Shown here in pieces: positions 9,041 to 17,546 of a stretch of 64,000 nucleotides of DNA. The position numbers and the translations under genes were made by a program. The notes below the pieces were generated by a model. That model ran no database searches. It saw nothing but the letters and a program-made list of their open reading frames with translations, and was not told the DNA's origin. Source of the stretch: Alitabrizicola rongguiensis (GTDB lineage Bacteria; Pseudomonadota; Alphaproteobacteria; Rhodobacterales; Rhodobacteraceae). The stretch is from positions 186,001-250,000 of the forward strand of contig NZ_JAKENF010000001.1 in NCBI RefSeq assembly GCF_021491355.1. Direction: 5' to 3'. Position 1 is the first letter of the stretch. Each line of letters begins with the position of its first letter.

Positions 9041-9655
9041 ATGTCCTGGACCGACGAGCGCGTCGAGACGCTCAAGAAGATGTGGGCCGAAGGCCAGAGC
9101 GCCAGCCAGATCGCCAAGGAGTTGGGCGGCGTCACCCGCAACGCTGTCATTGGCAAGGTGCATCGCCTTGGCCTGTCGAACCGCGTCGGCGGCAAGGGCG
9201 ACGAGGACGAGGGCGAAAGCGCAACTGTCGCCGCCGCGGCTCCGGCGCGTCCCGAACCTGCGCCGCGCCCCGCGCCTGAACCGGCCGAGGCCCGCGCACC
9301 CGAACCGCGCCCGGCGCCCGAGCCGCGTACAGCCGCCCCCGCGTCCGGCGCGACCGTTACGCCGCTAAACCCGCGCAAGGCGATCATTCCGGCGGGCCAG
9401 CCGCTTCCGCCACAGCCTTCGGCGAACGAAATCTCGCCCGAGGCGCTGGCCTCGGTGCGCGAGGTCGAGAAACGCGCGCGCCGGCTGACGCTGATGGAAC
9501 TGACCGAACGCACCTGCAAATGGCCGATCGGTGATCCGGCGACCGAGGACTTCTGGTTCTGCGGCCTGCCTTCGCAGGCGGGCAAGCCCTATTGTGACGC
9601 CCATGTTGGCGTGGCCTTCCAGCCGATGAGCGCCCGGCGCGACCGCCGCCGCTAA
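9041..9655 (+). CDS. gcrA: GcrA cell cycle regulator
   Basis: GcrA binds sigma-70 RNA polymerase and activates promoters carrying CcrM-methylated GANTC sites in alphaproteobacteria. The 204-residue product starts with the GcrA helix-turn-helix MSWTDERVETLKKMWAEGQS and continues with AKELGGVTRNAVIGKVHRLG (about 26-44). A long Pro/Ala/Glu-rich linker (about 65-115) follows, then the C-terminal sigma-binding region with CKWPIGDP, FWFCG and KPYCDAHV, where the cysteines and histidine are spaced like a metal site. The linker is longer than in Caulobacter GcrA. The start at 9041 matches family N-termini; an upstream in-frame ATG is not supported. Confidence 0.95.
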   Translation: MSWTDERVETLKKMWAEGQSASQIAKELGGVTRNAVIGKVHRLGLSNRVGGKGDEDEGESATVAAAAPARPEPAPRPAPEPAEARAPEPRPAPEPRTAAPASGATVTPLNPRKAIIPAGQPLPPQPSANEISPEALASVREVEKRARRLTLMELTERTCKWPIGDPATEDFWFCGLPSQAGKPYCDAHVGVAFQPMSARRDRRR

Positions 9656-9667
9656 GGGAATGGCGGC

Positions 9668-11668
9668 CTAGTTGCCGCCTCCCAGCAGCTTTTCCAGCTG
9701 TTTCTGGGCTTCCTGCTTCAGGAATTCCTCGCCTGCGCGCCGCGCGGTATCCTCGATGCTTTCGCCTTCGACCGGCGCCAGCCCAAGCTTCTCGGCCTGT
9801 TTTTGCAACTCTTCCTGGGCGCGGGCCTCAAGCTTGGCGCGCGCGATGCTCTCGAGGTCCAGACCGAAACGCGGCTTCGACCAGGGCCCGGTGATCGTAA
9901 CGGGCACCTGCCCGTCGGGGCCGAGCGCCTTGCCGCCCAGGCTGGTCGGGATCAGCCGATAGTTCAGGCTTTGCCCGCCGATATCCACCTGGCCCGAGCC
10001 GGTCGCGGTCAGAAGCGGCGCCTGCACGGCGAGATCGCCGTTCGAGAGCACCCCGCCATTGACCGTGAAGCTCCCGGTGATCCTGTCAAAGACGGTCTTC
10101 TTCCCTTCGCCCACATAGTTCGGGTCCATGTTCAACAGCATCCCGGCCAGATCCAGCCCCAGAACCTCGCCCTTGCCGAAGCTCAGGGCCCCGTCGCCGG
10201 ACAGGCTGCGCATCAGGTCGGCCTGACTGTTGCCGGAGGCCAGCAGGTTGAAGCGAATGTCACCGGTGCCGACGAGCCGCTGGAAATCGGCCATATCGGT
10301 CAGAAGCGGCTGGAGCGCGAGACCGCTCAGCGACAGGTTGGCCCGGGTCGAGAGGCCGCCGCGGCCGTTGACCACGACCTGCCCCGACAGAGAGCCGCCG
10401 TAAAGCGCCATCTCCTTGACATCGACCACCGCCCGCGCTGCCTCGTTGACGATGCCAAGCCGGGTTCGGCCAAGCTTCACCGACCCCAAATCGATGCTGT
10501 CGGCGAAGAGGGTCACCTCCGCATCTGCCAGTCCAAGCGCGCTGACATCGATCGGCGCAGTGGACCAGCCTGCAGGCGCCGCCGTTCCACCGCCCGCGCT
10601 GCCACTGCCCCCGCCGCCACCCGCAGGGGCCGCACCGCCGCCGAACGAGGACAGATCCAGCGCCTCGGCTGAGAGCTTCGCCACGATCTTCATCCGCTCC
10701 TTGCCCGGGACCAGATCAGCCGCGCCGCTCAGGCGGTTGCCGTCGAGATCGAGCGTTCCGTCCCGCAGGTGCATCGTGCCTTCCGCCGTCAGGGTCGCCT
10801 GTCCCTGCAAGGTCAGCCCGCCCTGCCCCAGCCCCCGCGGCAAGCCAGGATCGTCAAACCCGGCCAGCCGGAACCCCGCGCCCGGCGTGCCGAGGGTCAG
10901 CGACAGGTCGCCCTCGGCGGCCGGGGCAAGGCTCATCCGGCCGACAAAGCCGAGGCTGTTCTTGCCGCTTGTCGCCTCGAGACTGCCATCGACGAGCTTG
11001 CCCTCGACGAAGCCGGCCAGCGAGGACAGGTCCAGCGACACATCAAGGTCGGCGCCGTTCATCTGGCCGGTCGCCGCAATCTGAACCGGACCAGCGTAGT
11101 CGGGGATGGACAACTCGGTCGAAAGCCCCGTCACCTCGCGCCGGTCGCCGGTCGCATGGTCAATCCAGATTACGGTGCCGTCGGTGATCTCGGCCCGGTC
11201 GAGCGAGAAGGCCGTGCCTTGCCCCGTGGCGGGGGTGGTCTCGGTTGATCCCTGCGAAGGTTCGGCCTTGGCAGCCGCAGGGGCGGTGCCGAATTCCCAG
11301 TTTCCGCGCCCTTCGGCGGCCCGCTCCAGAACCAGACGTGGCGAAACCAGTTCAAGTCCGGTGACCCGCACATCGCCTCCGATCAGTGCCATCAGATCGA
11401 GCGAGATATCGAGCGACCGCGCGGTCAGCATTGGCCCATCCTTGGACCAGTCGGCATTGGCAAGCGTCACGTCCCCCGCGGATACCCCGAGGACGGGCCA
11501 GAGTGTCGGGCGAACAGATCCGCCAATCGTCAGCTCTCGCCCGGTGGCCTCGCGAAACTTGCCGGTGGCGATAGCCGCCACTTTCTCGGTCGGAATGAAA
11601 AAGGCCCCTACGACCAGCAGCAACGCGACCGCCACGAGAATGCCGAGAACGCGGAAGGCAAGGCGCAT
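9668..11668 (-). CDS. AsmA family protein
   Basis: This 666-residue inner-membrane-anchored protein has one N-terminal transmembrane segment (about 4-26, LAFRVLGILVAVALLLVV), then the AsmA signature with GRELTIGGSVRPTLWPVLGV and a long beta-rich periplasmic region. A Gly/Ala/Ser-rich low-complexity insert lies near residue 355. The C-terminal third carries the second AsmA block around DMADFQRLVGTGDIRFNLLA. AsmA-like proteins are thought to bridge the periplasm and affect lipid transport and outer-membrane make-up. The ATG at 11668 follows a GGAGG-type site (CCGGAGGTTTCA). Its stop lies 12 bases from the convergent gcrA stop. Confidence 0.9.
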   Translation of the reverse strand: MRLAFRVLGILVAVALLLVVGAFFIPTEKVAAIATGKFREATGRELTIGGSVRPTLWPVLGVSAGDVTLANADWSKDGPMLTARSLDISLDLMALIGGDVRVTGLELVSPRLVLERAAEGRGNWEFGTAPAAAKAEPSQGSTETTPATGQGTAFSLDRAEITDGTVIWIDHATGDRREVTGLSTELSIPDYAGPVQIAATGQMNGADLDVSLDLSSLAGFVEGKLVDGSLEATSGKNSLGFVGRMSLAPAAEGDLSLTLGTPGAGFRLAGFDDPGLPRGLGQGGLTLQGQATLTAEGTMHLRDGTLDLDGNRLSGAADLVPGKERMKIVAKLSAEALDLSSFGGGAAPAGGGGGSGSAGGGTAAPAGWSTAPIDVSALGLADAEVTLFADSIDLGSVKLGRTRLGIVNEAARAVVDVKEMALYGGSLSGQVVVNGRGGLSTRANLSLSGLALQPLLTDMADFQRLVGTGDIRFNLLASGNSQADLMRSLSGDGALSFGKGEVLGLDLAGMLLNMDPNYVGEGKKTVFDRITGSFTVNGGVLSNGDLAVQAPLLTATGSGQVDIGGQSLNYRLIPTSLGGKALGPDGQVPVTITGPWSKPRFGLDLESIARAKLEARAQEELQKQAEKLGLAPVEGESIEDTARRAGEEFLKQEAQKQLEKLLGGGN

Positions 11669-11761
11669 TGAAACCTCCGGAACGAATACCGGAATCCTAG
11701 TGCCAACCCGCCCGCGCACAAGCGGTTAGGGGCGGAACCGGCGCCCGCCCGCCGAAATCGG

Positions 11762-12787
11762 TCAGTTCACCTTGACCGGCTTCGACCGCATCCGGGCGAC
11801 CGTCTCGCGTTCGGCCCGGCGGCAAAGCTGCGGCGGCAGGCCCTTGTCGAGCAGCGCCATGTCCTGCAGCACCATCTCGCCCATCTCGGCGAAGACCACA
11901 TCCATCGCCCCGGCCCGGTGGGCGGAGCGGAGAAAGCCGTCGAGCTTGCGCACACGGTGGTCCAAGGGCAGCGGTTCTTCGGGGAAGACATCGCTCGCAG
12001 CAACGATGTGGCCCGAGGCCACCGCATCCATCAAGGCCTCGAAATCGACCACGCCGGCCCGTGAAAGAAGGATGAACGCCGCCCCGGGCCGCATCGAGGC
12101 GAAAGCCTTGGCTCCGAGGAACCCTTCGTTCTCCGAGGTGACCGACGCCGTCACGAAAATGACGTCGCTCTGCGTCAGGGCAGTGTGCAGGTCCACCGGC
12201 TCGGCCCCCGCGGCGCGGATCTGCTGTGGGGCAAGCCAGGGGTCGTAGACCCGCAGCCTTGGCCGAAACCCGGACAGAACCCGGGCCGTCGCCTTGCCCA
12301 GATCGCCAAACCCCAGGATCGCAACGTCTGAGCCCGCGAGCAGACGCGCCCTAGTGTTGCCCTCGCCGCCCCATTTCTCGCGGCCGGCGCGGAAATCGGC
12401 ATCCGCTTCGGCGATCTGGCGAAGGAGCGACAGCGCGAGGCCAAGGCCGATCTCGGCCACCGGCTGCGCGAAGACCGCGCCGGTCGTCACCACGTGGATT
12501 CCACGCTGGAAGACCTCGTCATAAGGCATGTTCATGTAGAGGTTCGACTCGACGTTGAAGATGCAGCGCAGGTTCGCAAGCCTGGCCAGCAGGGCGCTGT
12601 CGATGGGCGGCTGCCCGATGATGTACCGGGCTTCGGCCAACACACCGGCGGGCAGGTTCGGCAGTTCTTCGTCGGTCGTCTCGACAATCCGGTAGTGCGC
12701 CCGCAATTCGGCGAGGCGCTCGGGCGTGAAGATCAGATCGAGCGTCCGGGGCAGTGGCGACGAAATCACCAGTGGCTTTTCGGTCAT
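11762..12787 (-). CDS. D-2-hydroxyacid dehydrogenase family protein
   Basis: This 341-residue NAD(P)-dependent dehydrogenase has a Rossmann motif, AILGFGDLGKATARVL (about 156-171). The catalytic set is Arg243 (LLSRAGVVDFE), Glu271 (DVFPEEPLP) and His290 (RSAHRAGAMD). Family members reduce 2-keto acids or oxidise D-2-hydroxy acids; the substrate here is not evident. The motif between the first and second glycines has Phe, a common variant. The gene is divergent from rimO with about 110 bases between the starts. I use the ATG at 12787, which has GGGAGGATGCGCC upstream as ribosome binding site. Confidence 0.88.
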   Translation of the reverse strand: MTEKPLVISSPLPRTLDLIFTPERLAELRAHYRIVETTDEELPNLPAGVLAEARYIIGQPPIDSALLARLANLRCIFNVESNLYMNMPYDEVFQRGIHVVTTGAVFAQPVAEIGLGLALSLLRQIAEADADFRAGREKWGGEGNTRARLLAGSDVAILGFGDLGKATARVLSGFRPRLRVYDPWLAPQQIRAAGAEPVDLHTALTQSDVIFVTASVTSENEGFLGAKAFASMRPGAAFILLSRAGVVDFEALMDAVASGHIVAASDVFPEEPLPLDHRVRKLDGFLRSAHRAGAMDVVFAEMGEMVLQDMALLDKGLPPQLCRRAERETVARMRSKPVKVN

Positions 12788-12897
12788 GGCGCATCCTCCC
12801 ATTCGACCGTCACCTGACCGCAGCTTGGGTCAATGCGCAAGGGGCCGAAGCGACCGCCCTTTGCGGAGACCGCGGCCTTGCTGTATAGCACCGCCCC

Positions 12898-14292
12898 ATG
12901 TCGCAGAACCCGCCCAACCTCCGCCCCGACCTTGCCCATGCCCATGTCCCCGACGTGCGGCGTCCCCGATCTGATGGAACGGCCCAGCCGACCATCGGCA
13001 TGGTCAGCCTCGGCTGCCCAAAGGCCCTCGTGGACAGCGAGCGGATCCTGACGCGCCTTCGGGCCGAGGGCTATGCGATCTCGCCCGACTACAAGGGCGC
13101 CGATGCGGTGATCGTGAACACCTGCGGCTTCCTCGACAGCGCCAAGGCCGAAAGCCTCGACGCGATCGGCGAGGCGCTGCGAGAAAACGGGCGTGTCATC
13201 GTGACCGGCTGCCTCGGCGCCGAACCCGACTACATCACCGGGGCTCACCCAAAGGTGTTGGCGGTTACCGGCCCGCATCAGTACGAACAGGTGCTGGATG
13301 CCGTGCATGGCGCGGTTCCGCCCTCGCCCGATCCCTTCGTCGACCTGCTCCCGGCCTCGGGCGTGAAGCTGACACCCCGGCACTATAGTTACCTCAAGAT
13401 TTCAGAGGGTTGTAACAACAAGTGCAAGTTCTGCATCATCCCGGACATGCGCGGCCGGCTCGTCTCCCGCCCCGCCCATGCCGTGCTGCGCGAGGCCGAG
13501 AAGCTGGTCGAGGCCGGGGTGAGGGAACTGCTCGTCATCAGCCAGGACACCTCGGCCTATGGCGTGGATCGCAAGCATGACTGCTCGACCTGGAAAGACC
13601 GCGAGGTGCGCGCCCATATCACCGACCTCGCCAGAGAGATGGGTCAGCTCGGCGCCTGGGTGCGCCTCCACTACGTTTATCCCTACCCACATGTCCGCGA
13701 TCTGATCCCGCTGATGGCCGAGGGGTTGGTGCTGCCCTATCTCGACATACCGTTCCAGCACGCCCACCCCGACACGCTGAAACGCATGGCCCGTCCCGCC
13801 GCTGCGGCGAAGACCCTTGATGAAATCGCGGCCTGGCGCGCGGTCTGCCCCGACATCACGCTGCGCTCGACCTTCATCGTCGGCTACCCCGGCGAGACCG
13901 AGGAAGAGTTCCAGACGTTGCTGGACTGGCTGGACGAGGCCCAACTCGACCGGGTCGGCTGCTTCCAGTATGAAAACGTCGCCGGTGCACGCTCGAACGC
14001 CCTGCCCGACCATGTTCCCGACGATGTGAAGCAGGATCGGTGGGAGCGCTTCATGGAAAAGGCGCAGGCCATTTCCGAAGCCAAGCTTGCCGCGAAGGTC
14101 GGCTCCACGATCGAAGTGATCGTCGATGAGGTGGACGAGGAAGGCGCAACCTGTCGCACCAAGGCGGATGCCCCCGAAATCGACGGCAACCTCTTCATCG
14201 ACGAGGATTTCGAGACCCTCGCGCCGGGCGACATCGTCACCGTCGAGGTCGAGGATGCCAGCGAATACGACCTCTGGGGCCGTCGGGTCTGA
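12898..14292 (+). CDS. rimO: Ribosomal protein S12 methylthiotransferase RimO
   Basis: This radical-SAM enzyme methylthiolates an Asp of ribosomal protein S12. Its 464 residues are ordered as an N-terminal UPF0004 domain, a radical-SAM domain and a C-terminal TRAM domain. The first iron-sulfur cluster is held by Cys40 ([12 protein letters not shown]), Cys76 ([14 protein letters not shown]) and Cys105 (VTGCLGAEP). The second is held by Cys172, Cys176 and Cys179 in [13 protein letters not shown]. The PKALVDSE motif distinguishes RimO from MiaB. About 30 extra residues lead into the conserved start. Confidence 0.97.
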   Translation: MSQNPPNLRPDLAHAHVPDVRRPRSDGTAQPTIGMVSLGCPKALVDSERILTRLRAEGYAISPDYKGADAVIVNTCGFLDSAKAESLDAIGEALRENGRVIVTGCLGAEPDYITGAHPKVLAVTGPHQYEQVLDAVHGAVPPSPDPFVDLLPASGVKLTPRHYSYLKISEGCNNKCKFCIIPDMRGRLVSRPAHAVLREAEKLVEAGVRELLVISQDTSAYGVDRKHDCSTWKDREVRAHITDLAREMGQLGAWVRLHYVYPYPHVRDLIPLMAEGLVLPYLDIPFQHAHPDTLKRMARPAAAAKTLDEIAAWRAVCPDITLRSTFIVGYPGETEEEFQTLLDWLDEAQLDRVGCFQYENVAGARSNALPDHVPDDVKQDRWERFMEKAQAISEAKLAAKVGSTIEVIVDEVDEEGATCRTKADAPEIDGNLFIDEDFETLAPGDIVTVEVEDASEYDLWGRRV

Positions 14293-14416
14293 CAGGAAGA
14301 CGCGCTCTGGAAGCCCAATGGAAATCCAATATTCCAGATGAGTGTTTTCGCAGCGCGGCAGTAGACTCCCTCACCGTTACATCCGGCACAAGACCCGGAT
14401 GACAGGAGGGACAAAA

Positions 14417-14794
14417 ATGAACGTATCTCGCGGCTTTCTGTCGATCGCTCCGATCTATCTCATCATCGGGATGCTGATCGGCGGCTATATGGGCGCCTCG
14501 CAGGACCACAGCCTTGCGCCTGCCCATGCCCATATCAACCTGCTCGGCTTCACGCTGATGATGATCTTTGGCCTTTACTACGCCGTCTTCCCGGCGGCAG
14601 CCCAGACGGCGCTGGCCAAGGCACATTTCTGGCTCTTCCAGATCGGCGCGGCCATTCTCGCGGTGATGCTGGTCCTGCTCTTCAGCGGCCGCCTCCTGGA
14701 GGAACAGATGTTCCCGGTCGCTCCGCTGGCAGAACTGGCTGTCCTGCTTGGCGTCCTGGCCTTCACGATCAACGTCTGGCGGCACACCCGCTGA
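14417..14794 (+). CDS. Small four-helix membrane protein with a COX1-like HAHINLLGF motif
   Basis: This 125-residue integral membrane protein has four predicted helices (about 7-27, 38-61, 70-91 and 101-119). Helix 2 begins with PAHAHINLLGFTLMMIFGLY. That closely recalls the histidine-bearing helix of heme-copper oxidase subunit I and of stand-alone COX1-like proteins. The ATG at 14417 has a strong site, ACAGGAGGG. No other oxidase gene is nearby. The stop is 22 bases from the convergent VPLPA-CTERM gene stop. Heme binding through the two histidines is an inference. Confidence 0.75.
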   Translation: MNVSRGFLSIAPIYLIIGMLIGGYMGASQDHSLAPAHAHINLLGFTLMMIFGLYYAVFPAAAQTALAKAHFWLFQIGAAILAVMLVLLFSGRLLEEQMFPVAPLAELAVLLGVLAFTINVWRHTR

Positions 14795-14815
14795 ACAAAG
14801 CCGTGCGTCGGGCCG

Positions 14816-15472
14816 TCAGGCCCGGCGCCTCCGACCGGCCACGGCAATCACGCCCAGACCGGCCGCCAGAAGCGGCAGTGCCGCAGGCAGCGGCACTTCG
14901 GCCGGCGTTGCCGGCGGACCGTCGAGCACGACATTGTCGATGCGGAAATGCGAACAGGGCGCGCCATCGCAATAGCCAAAGTCCGGATGGTCGGCAAAGC
15001 CGATGACAAGCGAGGTCAGGTTCGTGAACGCGTCCGAAAACAGGATCTCGCCGAAGCTTGTCGACATGTCGAAGATCAGGCTTGCGACTTCCGCCCCGCC
15101 GTTGAAGCCGGTCACCTTCACATTGGCGAAGGATGTCGGCTCGCAATCGTCGTCATCCCCGGGTTCGCAGTCATAGAAGGCAAACCCAAGCGGAATCAGA
15201 TCAAAGCTCTTGGCGGTAAACGGGCCGCCCATGGTGAAGGTCACGAAGGCCGGATTCGGCGTTCCGCCGTCATCAAGATGCGCCGTACCCTCGTCATCGT
15301 AATCGCCTTCGCCATTGAACTGGCCCAGGCCTGCGGTGGCTACGATGCCGTCCTCGAAGTACGAGGTCGACAGAAACTCGAGTTCGGAGAAGGTCATGGT
15401 CGCCGCCTGACCGGGCGAGGCGAGAAGCAAGGAAGCAGCAAATGCGCTAAGCGAAAGGGTCGTCGATCGCAT
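14816..15472 (-). CDS. VPLPA-CTERM sorting domain protein
   Basis: This 218-residue secreted protein has a signal peptide (about 1-23, ending PGQAA), a beta-rich PEP-CTERM-like ectodomain, and a C-terminal sorting signal. The sorting signal is VPLPAALPLLAAGLGVIAVA followed by GRRRRA. Proteins with this tail are processed by an exosortase of the VPLPA type (XrtD-like), which is not in this window. An acidic, cysteine-containing insert (YDCEPGDDDDCEP) lies mid-protein and may be disulfide-linked or calcium-binding. The ATG at 15472 is preferred over the TTG at 15484, whose bases provide the TTGAGG ribosome binding site. A second such protein is at 17547. Confidence 0.85.
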   Translation of the reverse strand: MRSTTLSLSAFAASLLLASPGQAATMTFSELEFLSTSYFEDGIVATAGLGQFNGEGDYDDEGTAHLDDGGTPNPAFVTFTMGGPFTAKSFDLIPLGFAFYDCEPGDDDDCEPTSFANVKVTGFNGGAEVASLIFDMSTSFGEILFSDAFTNLTSLVIGFADHPDFGYCDGAPCSHFRIDNVVLDGPPATPAEVPLPAALPLLAAGLGVIAVAGRRRRA

Positions 15473-15584
15473 GTCGGACCTCAATTCTTGTTCACAAGTT
15501 CATGAATTAGGCGCGCATTTGATCGGTCTGTCAACAAAACGTGACTTTCCCGGCTTTTGTCACCCTTCCTCGACAGCCTGTCGG

Positions 15585-15839
15585 CTACGGGCGGAATTGG
15601 ATCGCTTCAAGCCGCGGCTTGTTCTGACAATAGGCCGGCAAAGGTGCCTCACCTGGCATCGCCAGCCAGCGCGTACAGCTGACGTGATGGGCGCAGGAGG
15701 TGCAACCGTCGACCATCTGGGTCAGATCGCGGCGCGTCAGCCATCCCTCGACCAAGGCTTCCTGAAGATTAAGTCCGACCTTACGCGCCATGCCAATCGT
15801 CAGCCAGAAGGCATGGGGCATCTCGACATTCCCGATCAT
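15585..15839 (-). CDS. DUF6455 family small cysteine-rich protein
   Basis: This 84-residue cytosolic protein of the DUF6455 type is common in Rhodobacterales. After a helical part (MARKVGLNLQEALVEGWLTR) it shows four cysteines at 46, 49, 55 and 71 (GCTSCAHHVSC and YCQNKP), with His51 and His52 next to them. This spacing suggests a metal or iron-sulfur site. The ATG at 15839 has the strong site AGGAGGG at good spacing. Function is unknown. It lies between the VPLPA-CTERM gene and the M48 peptidase gene, all on the same strand. Confidence 0.8.
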   Translation of the reverse strand: MIGNVEMPHAFWLTIGMARKVGLNLQEALVEGWLTRRDLTQMVDGCTSCAHHVSCTRWLAMPGEAPLPAYCQNKPRLEAIQFRP

Positions 15840-15924
15840 GAACAGCCCTCCTGTTGCCGGCCGAATTCTGCCAGGTTGCAGGGGTGATGGTGCTGTCCTT
15901 CGGGCGCGGAAGCCTTGACGCAGA

Positions 15925-16647
15925 TCAACGCGCCCCAGTCTTCAGGGCGTCGAGCGTCTGATTGACGGTCTGGATCCGTTGTGCGTTTGGCGGATGCGAG
16001 CCCAGGAAGCGGTTTCCCGGATCCGGCAGTCGCGTAAAGAATTGTGCGCCATTCGCCGGGTCGAATCCCGCGCGCCAGGCGATCTCGGTCCCAAGCGCAT
16101 CGGCCTCGAGTTCGTAGTCCTTCGAGAATGACCGCGCCCCGAGTTGGGCCCCCATGCTCTGGGCTGCCTCCACATCCGCAGCGCTGCCTCCGCCAAGACT
16201 GGCCAGCGTGCCGGCCAGCATCGCCCCGGTGATTGCCGACTGTTCCTGCCGGGACATGTGCCCGAGGATATGATGCGCCGCTTCATGGCCCATCACGAAG
16301 GCAAGCTCGTCTTCATTCCGCGCCTCGAAGATCAGGGCGAGAGTAAACACCAGCACCGGTCGACCGGCGTCATCCAAGGTCTGGAAAGCGTTGGGGGGCG
16401 CCTGAAGCCGGTCATCGATGGCGATCTGGAACTGGCAGCGCTGCGGTGACAGGTAGGCGCGGCAGACCTGCTCTGCCGCAGGCTCGACTCGCGTGACGAC
16501 GTCGACGAAGGCGCGCGCGGCCTGATCGGGGTTGTCGATCTGGGTTGCCGCCTGCGGAACGGGCGCGGGTGCCATGGGCACGGTTGCTGTCGGAACGCAT
16601 CCAGCCAGCATCAAGGCTGCCAGCATCCCCGAAACCAGAACCCGCAT
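15925..16647 (-). CDS. M48 family metallopeptidase, predicted lipoprotein
   Basis: This 240-residue zinc peptidase has an N-terminal lipobox, LMLAGC (Cys17), so it is probably lipid-anchored in the envelope. The zinc motif HEAAH is at 121-125 (FVMGHEAAHHILGHMS), and the third ligand is Glu181 in YELEADALG. A conserved SHPPNAQRI block lies near the end. It resembles the catalytic part of BepA/LoiP-type proteases that act on outer-membrane proteins, but has no TPR tail. A zinc-dead relative of the fold may be encoded at 41707-42735. Confidence 0.9.
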   Translation of the reverse strand: MRVLVSGMLAALMLAGCVPTATVPMAPAPVPQAATQIDNPDQAARAFVDVVTRVEPAAEQVCRAYLSPQRCQFQIAIDDRLQAPPNAFQTLDDAGRPVLVFTLALIFEARNEDELAFVMGHEAAHHILGHMSRQEQSAITGAMLAGTLASLGGGSAADVEAAQSMGAQLGARSFSKDYELEADALGTEIAWRAGFDPANGAQFFTRLPDPGNRFLGSHPPNAQRIQTVNQTLDALKTGAR

Positions 16648-16778
16648 CTTGTCGTCCGTCTCCCACCGACTGCGCGTTATCTAGCAATATGAGTGTTCCG
16701 ACACATCCCCTTCACGTCGATTTGCTTCTCGCGGCGAAGCCGGTTGAGTGCACTGCAAACGCCGCGTAGTCTGCACCC

Positions 16779-17021
16779 ATGTTCACCATCGAGCACGACT
16801 TCGACGCGACCATCATAACCCTTGTCGACGAGGGTGACGAAGCGCCACTGCAAGAAGACGTCACGATCCTCGCCTTCGAGGATTGCGTCACCATCGAACA
16901 GGTCGATCCGCAGTCCGACGAGGTGCTGAAGATAACGCTTTCGAACCGCCAGGTTCGCGAACTGGCGATGGCGCTCGACCTGCCCGAAGGCAGCTATCGC
17001 CTGTCGCCCCGCAAGGAGTGA
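16779..17021 (+). CDS. Small acidic hypothetical protein (80 aa)
   Basis: The protein is short, acidic and soluble. It begins MFTIEHDFDATIITLVDEGD and has a repeated beta-strand pattern (ATIITLVDEG, VTILAFEDCVTIEQ) before a C-terminal helix (NRQVRELAMALDLPEGSYRL). I recognise the general type as a conserved small protein of Rhodobacterales but know no function. It is divergent from the M48 gene. Its TGA stop directly abuts the stop of the convergent DUF167 gene, with no base between. Confidence 0.7.
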   Translation: MFTIEHDFDATIITLVDEGDEAPLQEDVTILAFEDCVTIEQVDPQSDEVLKITLSNRQVRELAMALDLPEGSYRLSPRKE

Positions 17022-17276
17022 TCAATCAAGCCGGAACTGCTTGTCGCGGCCCGTCGCGCCGCGCAGCAAGGTCAAACGCGAAGGCGCAACGCCAAGCGCC
17101 TTGGCCAACAGGCGAGTTACCGCCTTGTTGGCCTTGCCATCTTCGGGCGGCACCGTCACACGGATCACGAACCGCGAACCATCTCGGGTCACCTGCTCGC
17201 GCGAGGCATTCGGGGTAACGCGGACCTCGATGATCGCGCCCGCGTCTGGCTTTTGCGGTCCAGAATCACTGTTCAT
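17022..17276 (-). CDS. DUF167 family protein (YggU-like)
   Basis: This 84-residue protein of the DUF167/UPF0235 family has the typical pattern EVRVTPNASREQV (about 17-29), then VPPEDGKANKAVTRLLAKALGV (about 42-63). SRLTLLRGATGRDKQFRL follows to the end. It is a small alpha/beta fold of unknown function, often next to cell-division or membrane genes. The frame is open far upstream, but the ATG at 17276 gives the family's normal length. Its stop touches the convergent small gene at 17021. Confidence 0.88.
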   Translation of the reverse strand: MNSDSGPQKPDAGAIIEVRVTPNASREQVTRDGSRFVIRVTVPPEDGKANKAVTRLLAKALGVAPSRLTLLRGATGRDKQFRLD

Positions 17277-17546
17277 GCCTGCCCTTTCGTCAACACACCC
17301 AGAGTGATTCTGCAGCCGCGAAACGCGCTTGCTGCACTTGCTGCAAACTTGGGCGATTTCGCAAGCATTCCGACACGCGATTGTTGCCAAGATCGGATCA
17401 ATCGAGTTCATTTTCAACGATTTATCACGCCCGAAGCTAGCGCCCCAACAGCGAGCCATTTCTGCCGCATTGTTTGCACATTTGGTTAAGAAATAGGGTC
17501 GAGGGCAAAGTCTGGCCCGATCACAAGAACCAATTGTCGGCGGGAA

